A stretch of DNA of 64,000 bases, from contig CAVRUQ010000016.1 in assembly GCA_963724405.1 (NCBI GenBank), forward strand, positions 372,001 to 436,000. The letters run 5' to 3'. The notes under the pieces are model-generated. The model was not told the DNA's origin. It saw only the letters and a list, made by a program, of their open reading frames with translations, and made no database searches. This document shows, piece by piece, positions 14,377 through 23,010 of this stretch (position 1 is the stretch's first letter; every line of letters starts with the position of its first letter). A program made the translations under genes and the position numbers. The DNA comes from CAVQBJ01 sp963724405. Its GTDB lineage: Bacteria > Actinomycetota > Thermoleophilia > Solirubrobacterales > Solirubrobacteraceae.

Positions 14377-15711
14377 GTGAACGGGCTGCTGCTCGCCGTC
14401 ACGGTCGTGCTGATCGCGGTCAACGCGTTCTTCGTGGTGGCCGAGTATGCCCTCGTGCGCTCGCGCCGTTCGCGCCTGGAGGTCGATCGCGACGAGGGGC
14501 GGCGCGGCGCGCAGCTCGCGCTCAACCAGATCGATCACATCAACGAGTACATCTCGGCCGTGCAGATCGGCGTGACGATGACCTCGATCGCGATCGGCGC
14601 GGTCGGGGAGCCGGCGCTCGCGCGCCTGCTCAGGGGCTGGTTCGGCGGCGCGCTCAGCCACGGCGTCGCGATCGTGGTGTCGGTGACGGTGGCCTACCTG
14701 TTCATCACGATCGCCCAGCTGATCGGCGGCGAGATGGTGCCCAAGTTCTACGCGGTCCACCGCGCCGAGGCGGTGGCGATGCGCGTCGCCCGGCCGCTCG
14801 GCGCGTTCCGGGCGGTGTTCCGCCCGTTCATCGCCGCCGTCACGGCGGTCTCCTTCCGCATCCTGCGCATGCTCGGCGTCGACCCGTCGAGCGAGGAGGA
14901 GGGGGGGACGCCCGACGAGCTGAAGCGGCTGATCGCCGAGTCCTACGCCGGCGGTCAGCTCGACCAGGGCGAGGCGGGCATGCTCCGGGGCGTGTTCCAC
15001 CTGCACGAGCAGGAGGCGCGCCAGGTGATGACGCCGATCCCCGCGGTCGTGACCGTCGACACCTCGGAGGACGTCGAGACCGCGCTGCGCCGCTGCATCT
15101 CGACCGGTCACACGCGCCTCGTGGTCACCGAGGACGAGAACCGCGATCGCGTGCGCGGGATCGTTCACGCCAACTCGCTCGCGCGGCTGCTCATGAGCGA
15201 GGGCCCGCACGCGTCGATCGAGTCGGAGATCCGCGATGCGCCGATCGTCCCGGAGACGAAGCCGCTGGACGATCTGCTCGCCGACCTGCAGCGCACGCGC
15301 AGCTCGATGTCGGTCGTCGTCGACGAGTACGGACGCGTCGCCGGCATCGTGACGGTCGAGGACATCGTCGAGGAGGTGGTCGGGGAGATCACCGACGAGA
15401 CCGACCCGGCCGCCGGCGAGGTGCGCAAGCTCGCCAACGGCGACTGGTTCGTGCGCGGACACGTGGCCGTCACCGACCTCGCCGACTACGGGCTGCGCCT
15501 GCCGGTCGACAGCGACGCCTACAACTCCGTCGGCGGCTTCGTGTTCGCTCAGCTCGGGCGCCTGCCGCGGCGCGGCGACACGATCCGGGCCGACGGCCAC
15601 ACGATCCGCGTCGAGTCGGTGCGCGAGAACCGCATCGAGGCGGTCCGCATCCGCGAGCGCCGTCCGGTGGCGAGCGGCGACGTCGACCCGGAGGCGCCAT
15701 CCGAATCCTGA
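14377..15711 (+). CDS. CNNM/CorC-type membrane protein (DUF21 and CBS domains)
   Basis: 444 residues from GTG. Residues 1-190 form the DUF21 (CNNM) membrane domain, with segments such as LLLAVTVVLIAVNAFFVVAEYALV and an EMVPKFYAVHRAE motif. A pair of CBS domains follows (about 210-345, including MTPIPAVVTVDTSEDV and VVVDEYGRVAGIVTVEDIVEEVVGEI), then a CorC_HlyC transporter-associated domain (about 355-435, GDWFVRGHVAVTDL). Members export or sense Mg2+ or Co2+ and bind ATP through the CBS pair. The old name hemolysin is misleading. A terminator-like hairpin follows the stop. Confidence 0.9.
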   Translation: MNGLLLAVTVVLIAVNAFFVVAEYALVRSRRSRLEVDRDEGRRGAQLALNQIDHINEYISAVQIGVTMTSIAIGAVGEPALARLLRGWFGGALSHGVAIVVSVTVAYLFITIAQLIGGEMVPKFYAVHRAEAVAMRVARPLGAFRAVFRPFIAAVTAVSFRILRMLGVDPSSEEEGGTPDELKRLIAESYAGGQLDQGEAGMLRGVFHLHEQEARQVMTPIPAVVTVDTSEDVETALRRCISTGHTRLVVTEDENRDRVRGIVHANSLARLLMSEGPHASIESEIRDAPIVPETKPLDDLLADLQRTRSSMSVVVDEYGRVAGIVTVEDIVEEVVGEITDETDPAAGEVRKLANGDWFVRGHVAVTDLADYGLRLPVDSDAYNSVGGFVFAQLGRLPRRGDTIRADGHTIRVESVRENRIEAVRIRERRPVASGDVDPEAPSES

Positions 15712-15716
15712 CCGGG

Positions 15717-15736
15717 GGGCCGGGTCGCGCCGGCCC
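15717..15736 (+). terminator. Terminator-like hairpin after the CNNM-type gene
   Basis: GGGCCGG / CCGGCCC stem of seven base pairs with a six-base loop, starting five bases after the stop and followed by TTAAA. Confidence 0.5.
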
Positions 15737-15886
15737 TTAAACGCGTCCGGCCCGCTGGGGGTTGCGGACCGGGCGCTAGCACTGGAGGAGGCGGATGTGC
15801 TGAGCGCCAGTATGCGGCGCACCCTTCAACGAGTCCTAAAGCGCACCCGAGGCGCGGGCTAAATTCGCCGCCGGGTGGGCGCGGCT

Positions 15887-16729
15887 TCAGTACTGGTGGA
15901 AGCCGCGGCCGGTCTTGCGGCCGAGCGCACCGTCGTCGATGAGCTCGTAGATGCGCTCCGGGACCGGCTCGCCGATCGTCTCGCCGATCGCCTCGGAGAC
16001 GTCGAGGCCGACGAGGTCCAGCAGCGCGAGCGGGCCCATCGGGTGCCCCGCTCCGAGCGTCATGCAGGTGTCGATGTCCTCGGCGGCCATGCCCGTCTCC
16101 TCGAGCAGGCGCACGGCGCTGAACAGGAACGGGAACAGCAGGCGGTTGACGACGAAGCCCGGGATGTCGGGAACCTCGACCGGCGTCTTGCCGAGCGCCT
16201 CGCAGAGCGCGACCGACCGCTGCTTGGTGTCCTCGGTCGCGGTCGTCGGGTAGACGAGCTCGACCAGCTTCATGCGCGGCACGGGGTTGAAGACGTGCAG
16301 CCCGACGAAGCGCTCCGGCCGCTCGCTCGCGGCCGCCAGCTTCTCGATCGACAGCGACGAGGTGGTCGTGGCCAGCACCGCCTCCGGAGCGAGCTCGCGG
16401 TTGAGCGTGGCGAGCAGGTCGGCCTTCGCGGCGTGGTTCTCGATCACGGCCTCGACGGCGTAGGAGACGTGCCCGAGCTCGGCCGGATCGGTGACGATCC
16501 TGACGTGCGCGGCGTTGACCTCGCCGCTCAGCCGGCCGCAGATCTTCTCCACCGAGGCGCGGGCGCGCTCGGCCGAGGCCGCGGAGCGGGCCAGGAGGAG
16601 CACCTCGCCGTGGCGCGCGGCGGTCGCCGCCAGGCCACAGGCGATCGCGCCGCTGCCGGCGATCGCGAGCGTCTCGGCCAGGGCGGGGGTTGCGGGCTCG
16701 TCTTCGCTGGTGGTCTGGGGCGTGGACAT
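15887..16729 (-). CDS. 3-hydroxybutyryl-CoA dehydrogenase-like protein
   Basis: 280 residues. An N-terminal Rossmann domain (about 18-200) has a dinucleotide motif that reads GSGAIA rather than the usual GAGxMG. The catalytic block VGLHVFNPVPRMKLVEL supplies the conserved His. The C-terminal helical dimer domain has GFVVNRLLFPFLFSAVRLLEE and an ending of the GRKTGRGFHQY type. It oxidises (S)-3-hydroxyacyl-CoA to the 3-oxo form with NAD(P)+, in fatty acid or butanoate metabolism. The altered glycine motif may change cofactor preference. It is a single gene, with no thiolase or crotonase beside it. Confidence 0.85.
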   Translation of the reverse strand: MSTPQTTSEDEPATPALAETLAIAGSGAIACGLAATAARHGEVLLLARSAASAERARASVEKICGRLSGEVNAAHVRIVTDPAELGHVSYAVEAVIENHAAKADLLATLNRELAPEAVLATTTSSLSIEKLAAASERPERFVGLHVFNPVPRMKLVELVYPTTATEDTKQRSVALCEALGKTPVEVPDIPGFVVNRLLFPFLFSAVRLLEETGMAAEDIDTCMTLGAGHPMGPLALLDLVGLDVSEAIGETIGEPVPERIYELIDDGALGRKTGRGFHQY

Positions 16730-16830
16730 CGGGGCGGCTCCTCGGGTTGCGACGGTCGGGAAGAGTACGGGTTGTCGGCTCCGCGCGCTGCGCGGCCGCC
16801 GCCCGGCCCGCTCGCGAGGCGCCCGCGCGG

Positions 16831-18537
16831 CTACCCGCTGGTGCCGCCCACCGTCGTGATCGACGCGTCCGTCGTGGTCGTCGTCGTGGTCGTCGACGAG
16901 CTCGGCGGGGGGCTCGGCGGTGGCGTGCCCGAGGACCCCGTGCTGCTCGGCGCCCGGCCGGTCCAGTTGACGGCGATCGGCGCGATCGACAGGAGCGCCT
17001 GCCAGGTCGCGGCCGTCGTCGTGCCGGTGGCCGGGAGCCCGTGGCTCGTCTGGAAGCTGGCCAGGTTGGCCGCCGTCGTGGAGTCGAAGATGCCGGTCGT
17101 CGCCTGGTTCGGGATCGCGGCGGCGAGATGCTCCTGCATCCACAGCACCTGGTCGCCGCTGCTGCCGCTGGCCAGCGCCGGCCAGGTCGCGTTCGGCGTC
17201 ACGGAGGTCAGTGGGGCCAGCGGCGACGTGAGCGCGGCCCAGCCGGCGCTGCTCGTCTCCTGCCAGTCCCAGAACGACCAGCCGGTCGCACCGTAGTCGA
17301 CCGCCTCCTCGCGGAAGCGCAGGATGTCACTCGGGGAGGGGCTCGAGTAGGTCTGCCCGAGCGGGAAGATCGGCCGCCCATAGATGCGGTTGGAGATCCA
17401 GGTGTTCGCATACACCGTGTCGACCGACGTGCCGATGTCCTTCCAGTACATCTGCGGGGCGTTGTACTGGGCGCCACCCGGCCCGAGGAACACCGAGTAG
17501 GGCAGCGACTCGTGGTAGTAGACGTACGGGAACGAGGCGAGCCCGACCGGGTAGTTCGGGCCGACCTTGGCGCGCAGCTCGTCGATGTAGGCCTGCGCGG
17601 ACGCGTAGCGCCCCTCGTACTCCGACTCGGCGTCGATGACCAGGCAGTCGGCGCCGTAGGATGCCGCCCGCGCCCCGAGGTCGGCTTCGGCGGTCGGATA
17701 CGTGCCGTACACGTACTGCCATGCGCACGCCTTCAGCCCGTTCGCGTGCAAGGTCTGCACGAGCGCCGGGGAGAACTGGGACCAGTAGTTGGCCGAGCCG
17801 TCCGAGCTCTTGATGAACAGCGTCGTCACCCCGGCGGCCTTCGCCTGCGCGACGATGCTCGCGAGGTTGCCGCCGTCGGACTGGTTGACGTACCAGATCC
17901 ACATCCCCTGCCCGGAGAACGGCGAGCCGGGCGGCACGGTCGTCGGGCCGGCCGGGGCCGGTGTGCTCGGCGGGCGCACGACCGGCGGCGGCGCCGGCGG
18001 GTGCAGCGTGTAGGACACGATCGAGATCGGGCCGTAGGACTTCGAGCGCCGGCCGTGCAGCGTCACGTAGATCTTGCCCGACCCGGCGCTCCGCGGGACG
18101 GCGGCTACGAGGCCGAGGGAGGAGTGATGCAGGCTCGAGGTCAGGGCCCGCGAGGTGCGCGCGCCGCGCCTGGGGGGGAAGACGACCGTCATCCCGGCCG
18201 TGATCGCCGTCCCGGTGATCTGCAGACGCCCGCCGCTCGTGACCATGTGCGGGTTGCCGCTGCAGGACGCCTTCGGCACGCACGTGGCGTGCAGAATCGC
18301 CGGACCGCTCGCGATCGGCGCGCGCCGCTTGGTCGAGGTCGCCGGGGCGCTCGGAGCGGCGCCCCCGGACTGGCTCGTGTCGATCGGACTCGCCGTGCCG
18401 CCGTTCGCGGCCACGGCCACCCCGGGGGCGGCGGCGGCCGCCGGCACGAGCACGGCGAGCGCGCCGACGAGCGCGGCCGCGAGGCCGCGCCTGATTCGGG
18501 AGACGGCGGCTGTGATCCCGAGCGACAACAAGTTCAA
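16831..18537 (-). CDS. Secreted TIM-barrel hydrolase with peptidoglycan-binding domain
   Basis: 568 residues with a TTG start; later starts are possible but the signal peptide needs this region. Residues 1-43 are a signal peptide (basic, then LAAALVGALAVLVPAAAAA). About 80-185 is a beta domain resembling an IPT/TIG fold. After a Pro-rich linker, about 205-440 reads as a TIM barrel like those of GH25/DUF1906-type wall hydrolases (GMWIWYVNQSD, AGVTTLFIKSSDG, ADCLVIDAESEYEG, GATGWSFWDWQE). About 455-525 is a PG_binding_1 repeat (GDQVLWMQEHLAAA...TGIFDSTTAANLASFQ). A Ser/Thr-rich tail ends it. It probably acts on cell wall glycans. Confidence 0.8.
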   Translation of the reverse strand: MNLLSLGITAAVSRIRRGLAAALVGALAVLVPAAAAAPGVAVAANGGTASPIDTSQSGGAAPSAPATSTKRRAPIASGPAILHATCVPKASCSGNPHMVTSGGRLQITGTAITAGMTVVFPPRRGARTSRALTSSLHHSSLGLVAAVPRSAGSGKIYVTLHGRRSKSYGPISIVSYTLHPPAPPPVVRPPSTPAPAGPTTVPPGSPFSGQGMWIWYVNQSDGGNLASIVAQAKAAGVTTLFIKSSDGSANYWSQFSPALVQTLHANGLKACAWQYVYGTYPTAEADLGARAASYGADCLVIDAESEYEGRYASAQAYIDELRAKVGPNYPVGLASFPYVYYHESLPYSVFLGPGGAQYNAPQMYWKDIGTSVDTVYANTWISNRIYGRPIFPLGQTYSSPSPSDILRFREEAVDYGATGWSFWDWQETSSAGWAALTSPLAPLTSVTPNATWPALASGSSGDQVLWMQEHLAAAIPNQATTGIFDSTTAANLASFQTSHGLPATGTTTAATWQALLSIAPIAVNWTGRAPSSTGSSGTPPPSPPPSSSTTTTTTTTDASITTVGGTSG

Positions 18538-18707
18538 GCTCTCTCCGACCGCGACCTCATCGGTCCGCCGGCACGCGCGTCGCCAACCCCGGTCCTCCGC
18601 TCAGAGCGCGGGGACTCGAGGAATCGGGCGATCAGCGCGTCCGACCTTACCCACTATCGGGCCTAAACCGCTGTCCGGGCGCAAAGTTGCGTCCCGGCCC
18701 GCGCGCA

Positions 18708-19784
18708 TCAGCCCCAGCGAAACCCGGTCGGTGCGGCGGCGACGGCGAGCGGGCTGTCGGGCAGCCCGGCCGGGGGGTCCGGGAGGTTGTAGCCGCTCGG
18801 CGCGACGTCGTTGGGCCCGTCGGGATGCCACAGCGAGGCGAGGTACTGGTTCTGGCCCCGGCCGGGTCCGAGCTCGAACTGCCCGCCGCCGTACATCCCG
18901 ATCCCGCGGCGGCGGCAGTAGTCGTACGCGTCGAGCAGGTACCGCAGGCCGCCGAGGCGCGACGGCTTGATGTTGACCATGCCCGGCCGGTACGGCAGCG
19001 CCTCGATGTCATCGATCGAATGGATCGGCGCGTCCCAGGCGAAGCGGTCGCGGTACGGCGCCAGCGCCGCGTCGGTCTCCTCGGTGAGCAGCGGATCCTC
19101 GATCCACGCCCGCGGGAACGCCTCGGCCACGCGCCGGTACAGGTCGGCGTCGGCGCCCTGGTCGACGATCGACCCGGAATAGTGCCCCTTCAGGTCGATC
19201 GAGTCGACCGCGCCGCTGCGCACGAGCGCGTCGATCAGCTCGTCGTCCCAGGAGCTCGTCGCGTCGAGCTTGAAGCGCAGCGACGGGTGACCGGCCAGCC
19301 GGCGGGTCATCGCTTGGAGGCTCGGCGGCTCGCCGAGGCGCAGCGAGACGACGAACGTCACCGGCCGCGGCTCGCGCCCGACGTGCTCGTGCAGGCTCAC
19401 CCCGCGCTGGCGCAGCGCCAGGTCGAGCGCCGCCGACTCCAGCGCCCAGCGGCGGTAGCGGCGCGAGACGTCGCGCTGCGGCGGCTCGGGGAACGTGTCG
19501 AGCTCGCCGACGCGCTCGCTGAACGAGGCGAGGGTCCAGGCTCCGACGAGCGGCAGCGCCGCGCCGGCCGCCTGGAGGATCTCCTGATCGACGGCGTCGT
19601 AGGTGACGTCCTCGCCGATCCCCTCCTCACCGTCCCCGTGCAGGTGGATGACGGTCGACTTGCGCTCGAAGTCGCTCGACACGGACGCCGCCAGCCCCTC
19701 GAGCGCGTAGCCGTCGACCCGCACGGGCAGGTCGGCCACCGCCGACCACAGGCTCTCCGGCTCGGCCACGCGCTCCTCGCTCAC
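18708..19784 (-). CDS. Enolase-superfamily protein (mandelate racemase/muconate cycloisomerase-like)
   Basis: 358 residues. GTG is chosen because it overlaps the xseB stop (GTGA). The barrel shows the strand-end residues expected for this superfamily: LRFKLDATSSWDD, AWIEDPLLTEET (metal-binding Glu-Asp) and MVNIKPSRLGGL (Lys on the sixth strand). The end, GGQFELGPGRGQNQ, is also typical. It should abstract a proton next to a carboxylate with Mg2+. The substrate is unclear. The layout is closest to uncharacterised members of the muconate cycloisomerase group. Being fused to the exonuclease VII operon by overlap is unusual and probably incidental. Confidence 0.75.
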   Translation of the reverse strand: MSEERVAEPESLWSAVADLPVRVDGYALEGLAASVSSDFERKSTVIHLHGDGEEGIGEDVTYDAVDQEILQAAGAALPLVGAWTLASFSERVGELDTFPEPPQRDVSRRYRRWALESAALDLALRQRGVSLHEHVGREPRPVTFVVSLRLGEPPSLQAMTRRLAGHPSLRFKLDATSSWDDELIDALVRSGAVDSIDLKGHYSGSIVDQGADADLYRRVAEAFPRAWIEDPLLTEETDAALAPYRDRFAWDAPIHSIDDIEALPYRPGMVNIKPSRLGGLRYLLDAYDYCRRRGIGMYGGGQFELGPGRGQNQYLASLWHPDGPNDVAPSGYNLPDPPAGLPDSPLAVAAAPTGFRWG

Positions 19785-20062
19785 GATCGCCGCTCCTCCT
19801 CGCTCGCGGCGTCGAGCGCCGCCGATTCGCCCTGCAGGCGGGCGACGAGCTCGTCGAGGCGCAGCTCCTGCAGCCCATGCCCGACGGCGTCGAGCTCCGC
19901 GGCGCAGAACTCGATCAGCGCGCGACCCTCGCGCACGAGCTCGAGCGTCTCGCGCAGGCCGGCGTCCCCGGAGTCCAGGCGCCGGATGATCTCCTCGATG
20001 CGAGCGCTCGCCTGCTCGTACGTGAGCGTGTCCGAGACGGTCGGCTGCGGCTCGTCGCTCAT
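19781..20062 (-). CDS. xseB: Exodeoxyribonuclease VII small subunit
   Basis: 93 residues. The signature LTYEQASARIEEIIRRLDSGDAGL followed by VREGRALIEFCAAEL forms the two-helix hairpin of XseB. It binds XseA in several copies to form exonuclease VII, which degrades single-stranded DNA from both ends. The start overlaps the xseA stop and its own stop overlaps the enolase-family start, so the three genes are translationally coupled. The normal length is about 60-90. Confidence 0.9.
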   Translation of the reverse strand: MSDEPQPTVSDTLTYEQASARIEEIIRRLDSGDAGLRETLELVREGRALIEFCAAELDAVGHGLQELRLDELVARLQGESAALDAASEEERRS

Positions 20063-21438
20063 TGCCGCTCGTCGACCGTCGCATCGAGCTTGCCGTCGGC
20101 GAAGCCGATCCGCACGTGCTCGGCCGCGCGGGCGGCGGCGGCGCTCGTCACGAGCTCGCCGTCGCGGTCCTCGATGAGCGCGTAGCCGCGCTCCTGCGCG
20201 CGCTTCGGGTCGTGGGCCGACAGCGCGAGCGCGAGGTGATCGAGGCTGCGGGCGCGCGCGTCGAGCTCGCTCGCGCGGCGCAGCTCGGTGGCCACGGGCT
20301 GCAGGCGGGCGCGCGCACGGGCGCGGTCTCGCACGGCGACCTCGGCCTTGCGGGTGAGCACGAGCAGGCGCCGGCCGCCGACGCCGCGCTCCTCGCCGAT
20401 CCGCCGGCGCGCGCTCGCGCGCAGCTCGCGCAGCGACTGGTCGAGGTGCCCGCGCTCGCGCGCGAGGTGCTCGGCCGGCGCGCGCGCCTGGCGGTGCAGC
20501 ACCCGGGCGCGCACGAGCACCGCGCGGCGCGCGTGGTCGGCGAGACGCTCGCCACTGCGCAAGAGCGCGGTCCGGGCCTCTCCGCAGTGCAGCGGCACGG
20601 CGGCCTCCGCGGCGTGGGTGGGCGTCGAGCAGCTGACGGCGGCGACGTCGTCGAGCACCGTGTGGTCGGTGTGGTGCCCGACCGAGGCGATCACGGGCAC
20701 CGGCAGGAGCGCGACGGAGCGGCACAGCGTCTCGTCGCAGAAGCAGAGCAGGTCGGCGAGCGAGCCGCCGCCGCGGGCGACGATCACGACGTCGACGCCG
20801 CCGAGCACGGCCAGGTCGCCCAGCGCGCGCGTGATCGCCGGGGCGGCGTGACGGTCCTGCACCGCGGCGAACGCCCACACGAGCCGTCCGCGCCATCCGC
20901 GCCGCGCCAGCCCGGCCAGGATGTCGTCGCGGGCCTTGCCGGTCTCGGCGGTGACGACCCCGATCGTGCGTGGCAGTTGCGGGCGCGCCAGACGCTTCTG
21001 GGGCTCGAGCATCCCCTCGGCCGCAAGGGTGCGGCGCAACCGCTCGATCCGCGCGAGCAGGTCGCCCTCGCCGGCGATGCGCACGTCGCTCACCGAGAAC
21101 GAGAAGCCGGGCGAGGAGGTCGCGCTGCCGGCGTAGTAGTCGCAGCCACCGGCCACGACGATCTGCATGCCGTCGCTCAGCGGGCCGCTGTGCGCAAGGG
21201 CACGCTCCCACTCGTTGCGCCAGGCCGAGCATGGGAGCGCCCCCTGCGCGTCGCGCAGCTCGAAGTAGACGCGGGCCCGGGCGACGCGCAGGTTGACCAG
21301 CTCACCGACGACCTGCACGTGCGCGAACTGTCGCAGGCGCTCGCGCAGCGCCCGCGCGTACTCCCCGACGGGGTAGGGCCCCGGCAGCCGGCTGCCGGGG
21401 ATGCCCTCCGGGATGCTCTGCTGCGGATCGACGGTCAC
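20059..21438 (-). CDS. xseA: Exodeoxyribonuclease VII large subunit
   Basis: 459 residues from GTG 21438. The N-terminal OB-fold (HVQVVGELVNLRVARARVYFEL) is followed by the catalytic core, with PRTIGVVTAETGKARDDIL, VVIVARGGGSLADLLCF and PVIASVGHHTDHTVLDDVA. A long helical arm rich in Arg and Ala lies at about 290-400. The end is DPKRAQERGYALIEDRDG, as in the family. It degrades single-stranded DNA in repair, together with XseB. Upstream in-frame codons are basic and low in complexity, so this start was chosen. Confidence 0.92.
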   Translation of the reverse strand: MTVDPQQSIPEGIPGSRLPGPYPVGEYARALRERLRQFAHVQVVGELVNLRVARARVYFELRDAQGALPCSAWRNEWERALAHSGPLSDGMQIVVAGGCDYYAGSATSSPGFSFSVSDVRIAGEGDLLARIERLRRTLAAEGMLEPQKRLARPQLPRTIGVVTAETGKARDDILAGLARRGWRGRLVWAFAAVQDRHAAPAITRALGDLAVLGGVDVVIVARGGGSLADLLCFCDETLCRSVALLPVPVIASVGHHTDHTVLDDVAAVSCSTPTHAAEAAVPLHCGEARTALLRSGERLADHARRAVLVRARVLHRQARAPAEHLARERGHLDQSLRELRASARRRIGEERGVGGRRLLVLTRKAEVAVRDRARARARLQPVATELRRASELDARARSLDHLALALSAHDPKRAQERGYALIEDRDGELVTSAAAARAAEHVRIGFADGKLDATVDERQ

Positions 21439-21591
21439 GTGCGTGAGGCTAGCGCCCGCTGCGGCCCTCCTCGGCCCGGCGGGGGCCACCGGCGCCGGCC
21501 GTATACTCGGCGGCGAGGAACGACCCGTGCGAGTTGCGACCACCACGCGTATCGCGCCCCGCCCCCGGCGGCCGCGCGCCTAGGACGGACG

Positions 21592-22185
21592 GTGGCCCAG
21601 GGCAAGCAGCGCGGGGCGCGTCAGCGCAAGCGCCGGAACGCGCGCAACCGCGGCGCGGGCAACCCGCCGCAGCCGCCCGTCGAGGGCCCGGACGCGCAGT
21701 CGACCGATCGGGCCTGGCGCGAGGATGTGCAGCAGGCGCGCCGGCGCTCGCGCCGCGCCGCCCCGGTCGCGAAGCCGCAGCGACCGCGTCCACCCTGGCA
21801 TCCGCTGCCGCTGGCCGAGATCCTCATCCTGGCCGGGGCGATCGGCCTGGTCGTCGGATTGCAGCGGGGGCCGACCACGGGCGGTCGCACGCCCTTGCTG
21901 CTCGGCGTCGCGGCCGTCGGGATCGGCACGATCGAGTTCTCGCTGCGCGAGCACCTGAGCGGCTTCCGCTCGCACACGACGCTGCTCGCGCTGCTGCCGG
22001 TCGTCGTGTTCCACACGGTTGTCGTGCTGAGCGTCTCCGCGTTCACGCCGGTGACGCGCACGATCACGTTCGCGACCCTCGTCGCCGACGTCGCGGTGTT
22101 CGCCGTCGTCGTGCGCCTGCTCCGCCTGCGCCTGCGCGATGCCCGCCACGAGCGGGTCAGCGGCCTGCGACGGGGCGGACGCTGA
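21592..22185 (+). CDS. Membrane protein with basic N-terminus, unknown function
   Basis: 197 residues from GTG. The first 75 residues are very basic (KQRGARQRKRRNARNRG) and probably cytoplasmic. Then come four hydrophobic segments: LAEILILAGAIGLVVGL, PLLLGVAAVGIGTIEFSL, TTLLALLPVVVFHTVVVLSV and TFATLVADVAVFAVVVRLL. The start codon lies 156 bases from the divergent xseA start. No catalytic motif is visible, and the family is not recognised. The basic tail could bind nucleic acid or membrane surface. Confidence 0.6.
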   Translation: MAQGKQRGARQRKRRNARNRGAGNPPQPPVEGPDAQSTDRAWREDVQQARRRSRRAAPVAKPQRPRPPWHPLPLAEILILAGAIGLVVGLQRGPTTGGRTPLLLGVAAVGIGTIEFSLREHLSGFRSHTTLLALLPVVVFHTVVVLSVSAFTPVTRTITFATLVADVAVFAVVVRLLRLRLRDARHERVSGLRRGGR

Positions 22186-22223
22186 GCGCGGACACCGACG
22201 CCGGGCAGTCCTTTCCCGAAGGG

Positions 22224-22502
22224 TCAGCCGTTGAGCGAGGGGAGCGGCCGCTCGCCGTGCTCGCCGCCGGCACCGCGCGTCTCGCCGTCGTAGCCGAGCC
22301 GCTGCAGGCGCGCGATCTCGCGCTCGCCCTCGAGCCGGGCCGGGTGCTCCGGCGGCAGGCCGGCGATGAGGTGGGCGATGCGGTTGCGCAGTTGCAGGGC
22401 GAAGTGCGGAGTCGAGGCGCCCATCAGCTGACGGACGTCCTCGACGGTCACCGCGTCCGCCTGTCCGCGCTGCAGGCGCTCGGGATCCTCGGCTTGGCTC
22501 AC
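22224..22502 (-). CDS. Small conserved hypothetical protein
   Basis: 92 residues. A helical core (VTVEDVRQLMGASTPHFALQLRNRIAHLIAGL) with an amphipathic helix pattern is followed by a Gly/Glu-rich tail. It has no cysteines, membrane segment or signal peptide. It faces the ferredoxin gene divergently with a 59-base gap and may share a promoter region. The conserved-looking core suggests a real gene in Solirubrobacter-like genomes. Function unknown. Confidence 0.55.
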   Translation of the reverse strand: MSQAEDPERLQRGQADAVTVEDVRQLMGASTPHFALQLRNRIAHLIAGLPPEHPARLEGEREIARLQRLGYDGETRGAGGEHGERPLPSLNG

Positions 22503-22561
22503 GTCCCGGGAGTGTAGTGAGCGGGTCGGGCTCGCCGCCCGCGGGTGGCTACTCTGACGGC

Positions 22562-22798
22562 ATGTCCGAGGTCTCCGCCCGCAACCGAATCGCCGTCGAG
22601 ATCGATCGCGCGCTGTGCTTCGGCTTCGGGGACTGCGTCGACACCGCCCCGGGCGTGTTCGCGCTCGACGAGGAGGACAAGGCGTTCGTGATCGACCCGG
22701 ACGCCGAGGAGGTCGACTTCATCCTCGAGGCCGCCCAGAACTGCCCGGTCGACGCGATCATCGTGACCGACGAGCACGGCGTGCAGATCTACCCGTAG
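22562..22798 (+). CDS. Ferredoxin (three-Cys, 3Fe-4S type)
   Basis: 78 residues. Cys19 (LCFGFG), Cys25 (GDC) and Cys61 (QNCPVDAI) are the only cluster ligands, with Cys-x5-Cys spacing and Cys-Pro at the end. This pattern matches the small 3Fe-4S ferredoxins that pass electrons to cytochrome P450s or related oxidases. The acidic character is typical. No P450 gene is adjacent. The ATG is preceded by a short gap to the divergent small gene. Confidence 0.85.
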   Translation: MSEVSARNRIAVEIDRALCFGFGDCVDTAPGVFALDEEDKAFVIDPDAEEVDFILEAAQNCPVDAIIVTDEHGVQIYP

Positions 22799-22870
22799 GG
22801 GCCGTCGCCGTCGCTCGGCGGGACCCTGGCGACTGCAACCGTCGTTGCACTCTGTTACCGTTCCCGCCCG

Positions 22871-23005
22871 AACGCCGAATCCTCGGTAAGACGCCGAGGA
22901 ACGGGGGACCCGAGTTGTTGGGGCGAATCCCACGGAGATGCCGTGGGAAGCGCAGGCTCTTTCAGCGCTAGCCCGTCAGCTAACCCCGCAGGCCGACGAA
23001 AGAGG
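22871..23005 (+). promoter_or_regulatory. Cyclic-di-AMP riboswitch (ydaO-yuaA type)
   Basis: The leader of the NlpC/P60-like gene carries the conserved blocks of this class in order: CGCCGAATCC, then GGGGGACCCG, GGGGCGAATCC, a CCCACG/CGTGGG hairpin, AGCCCGTCAGCTAACCCCG with GCAGGC, and GAAAGAGG just before the gene. In actinobacteria this riboswitch controls wall-degrading enzymes and resuscitation factors, usually turning them off when c-di-AMP is high. Boundaries are approximate. Confidence 0.88.
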
Positions 23006-23010
23006 TCTCT

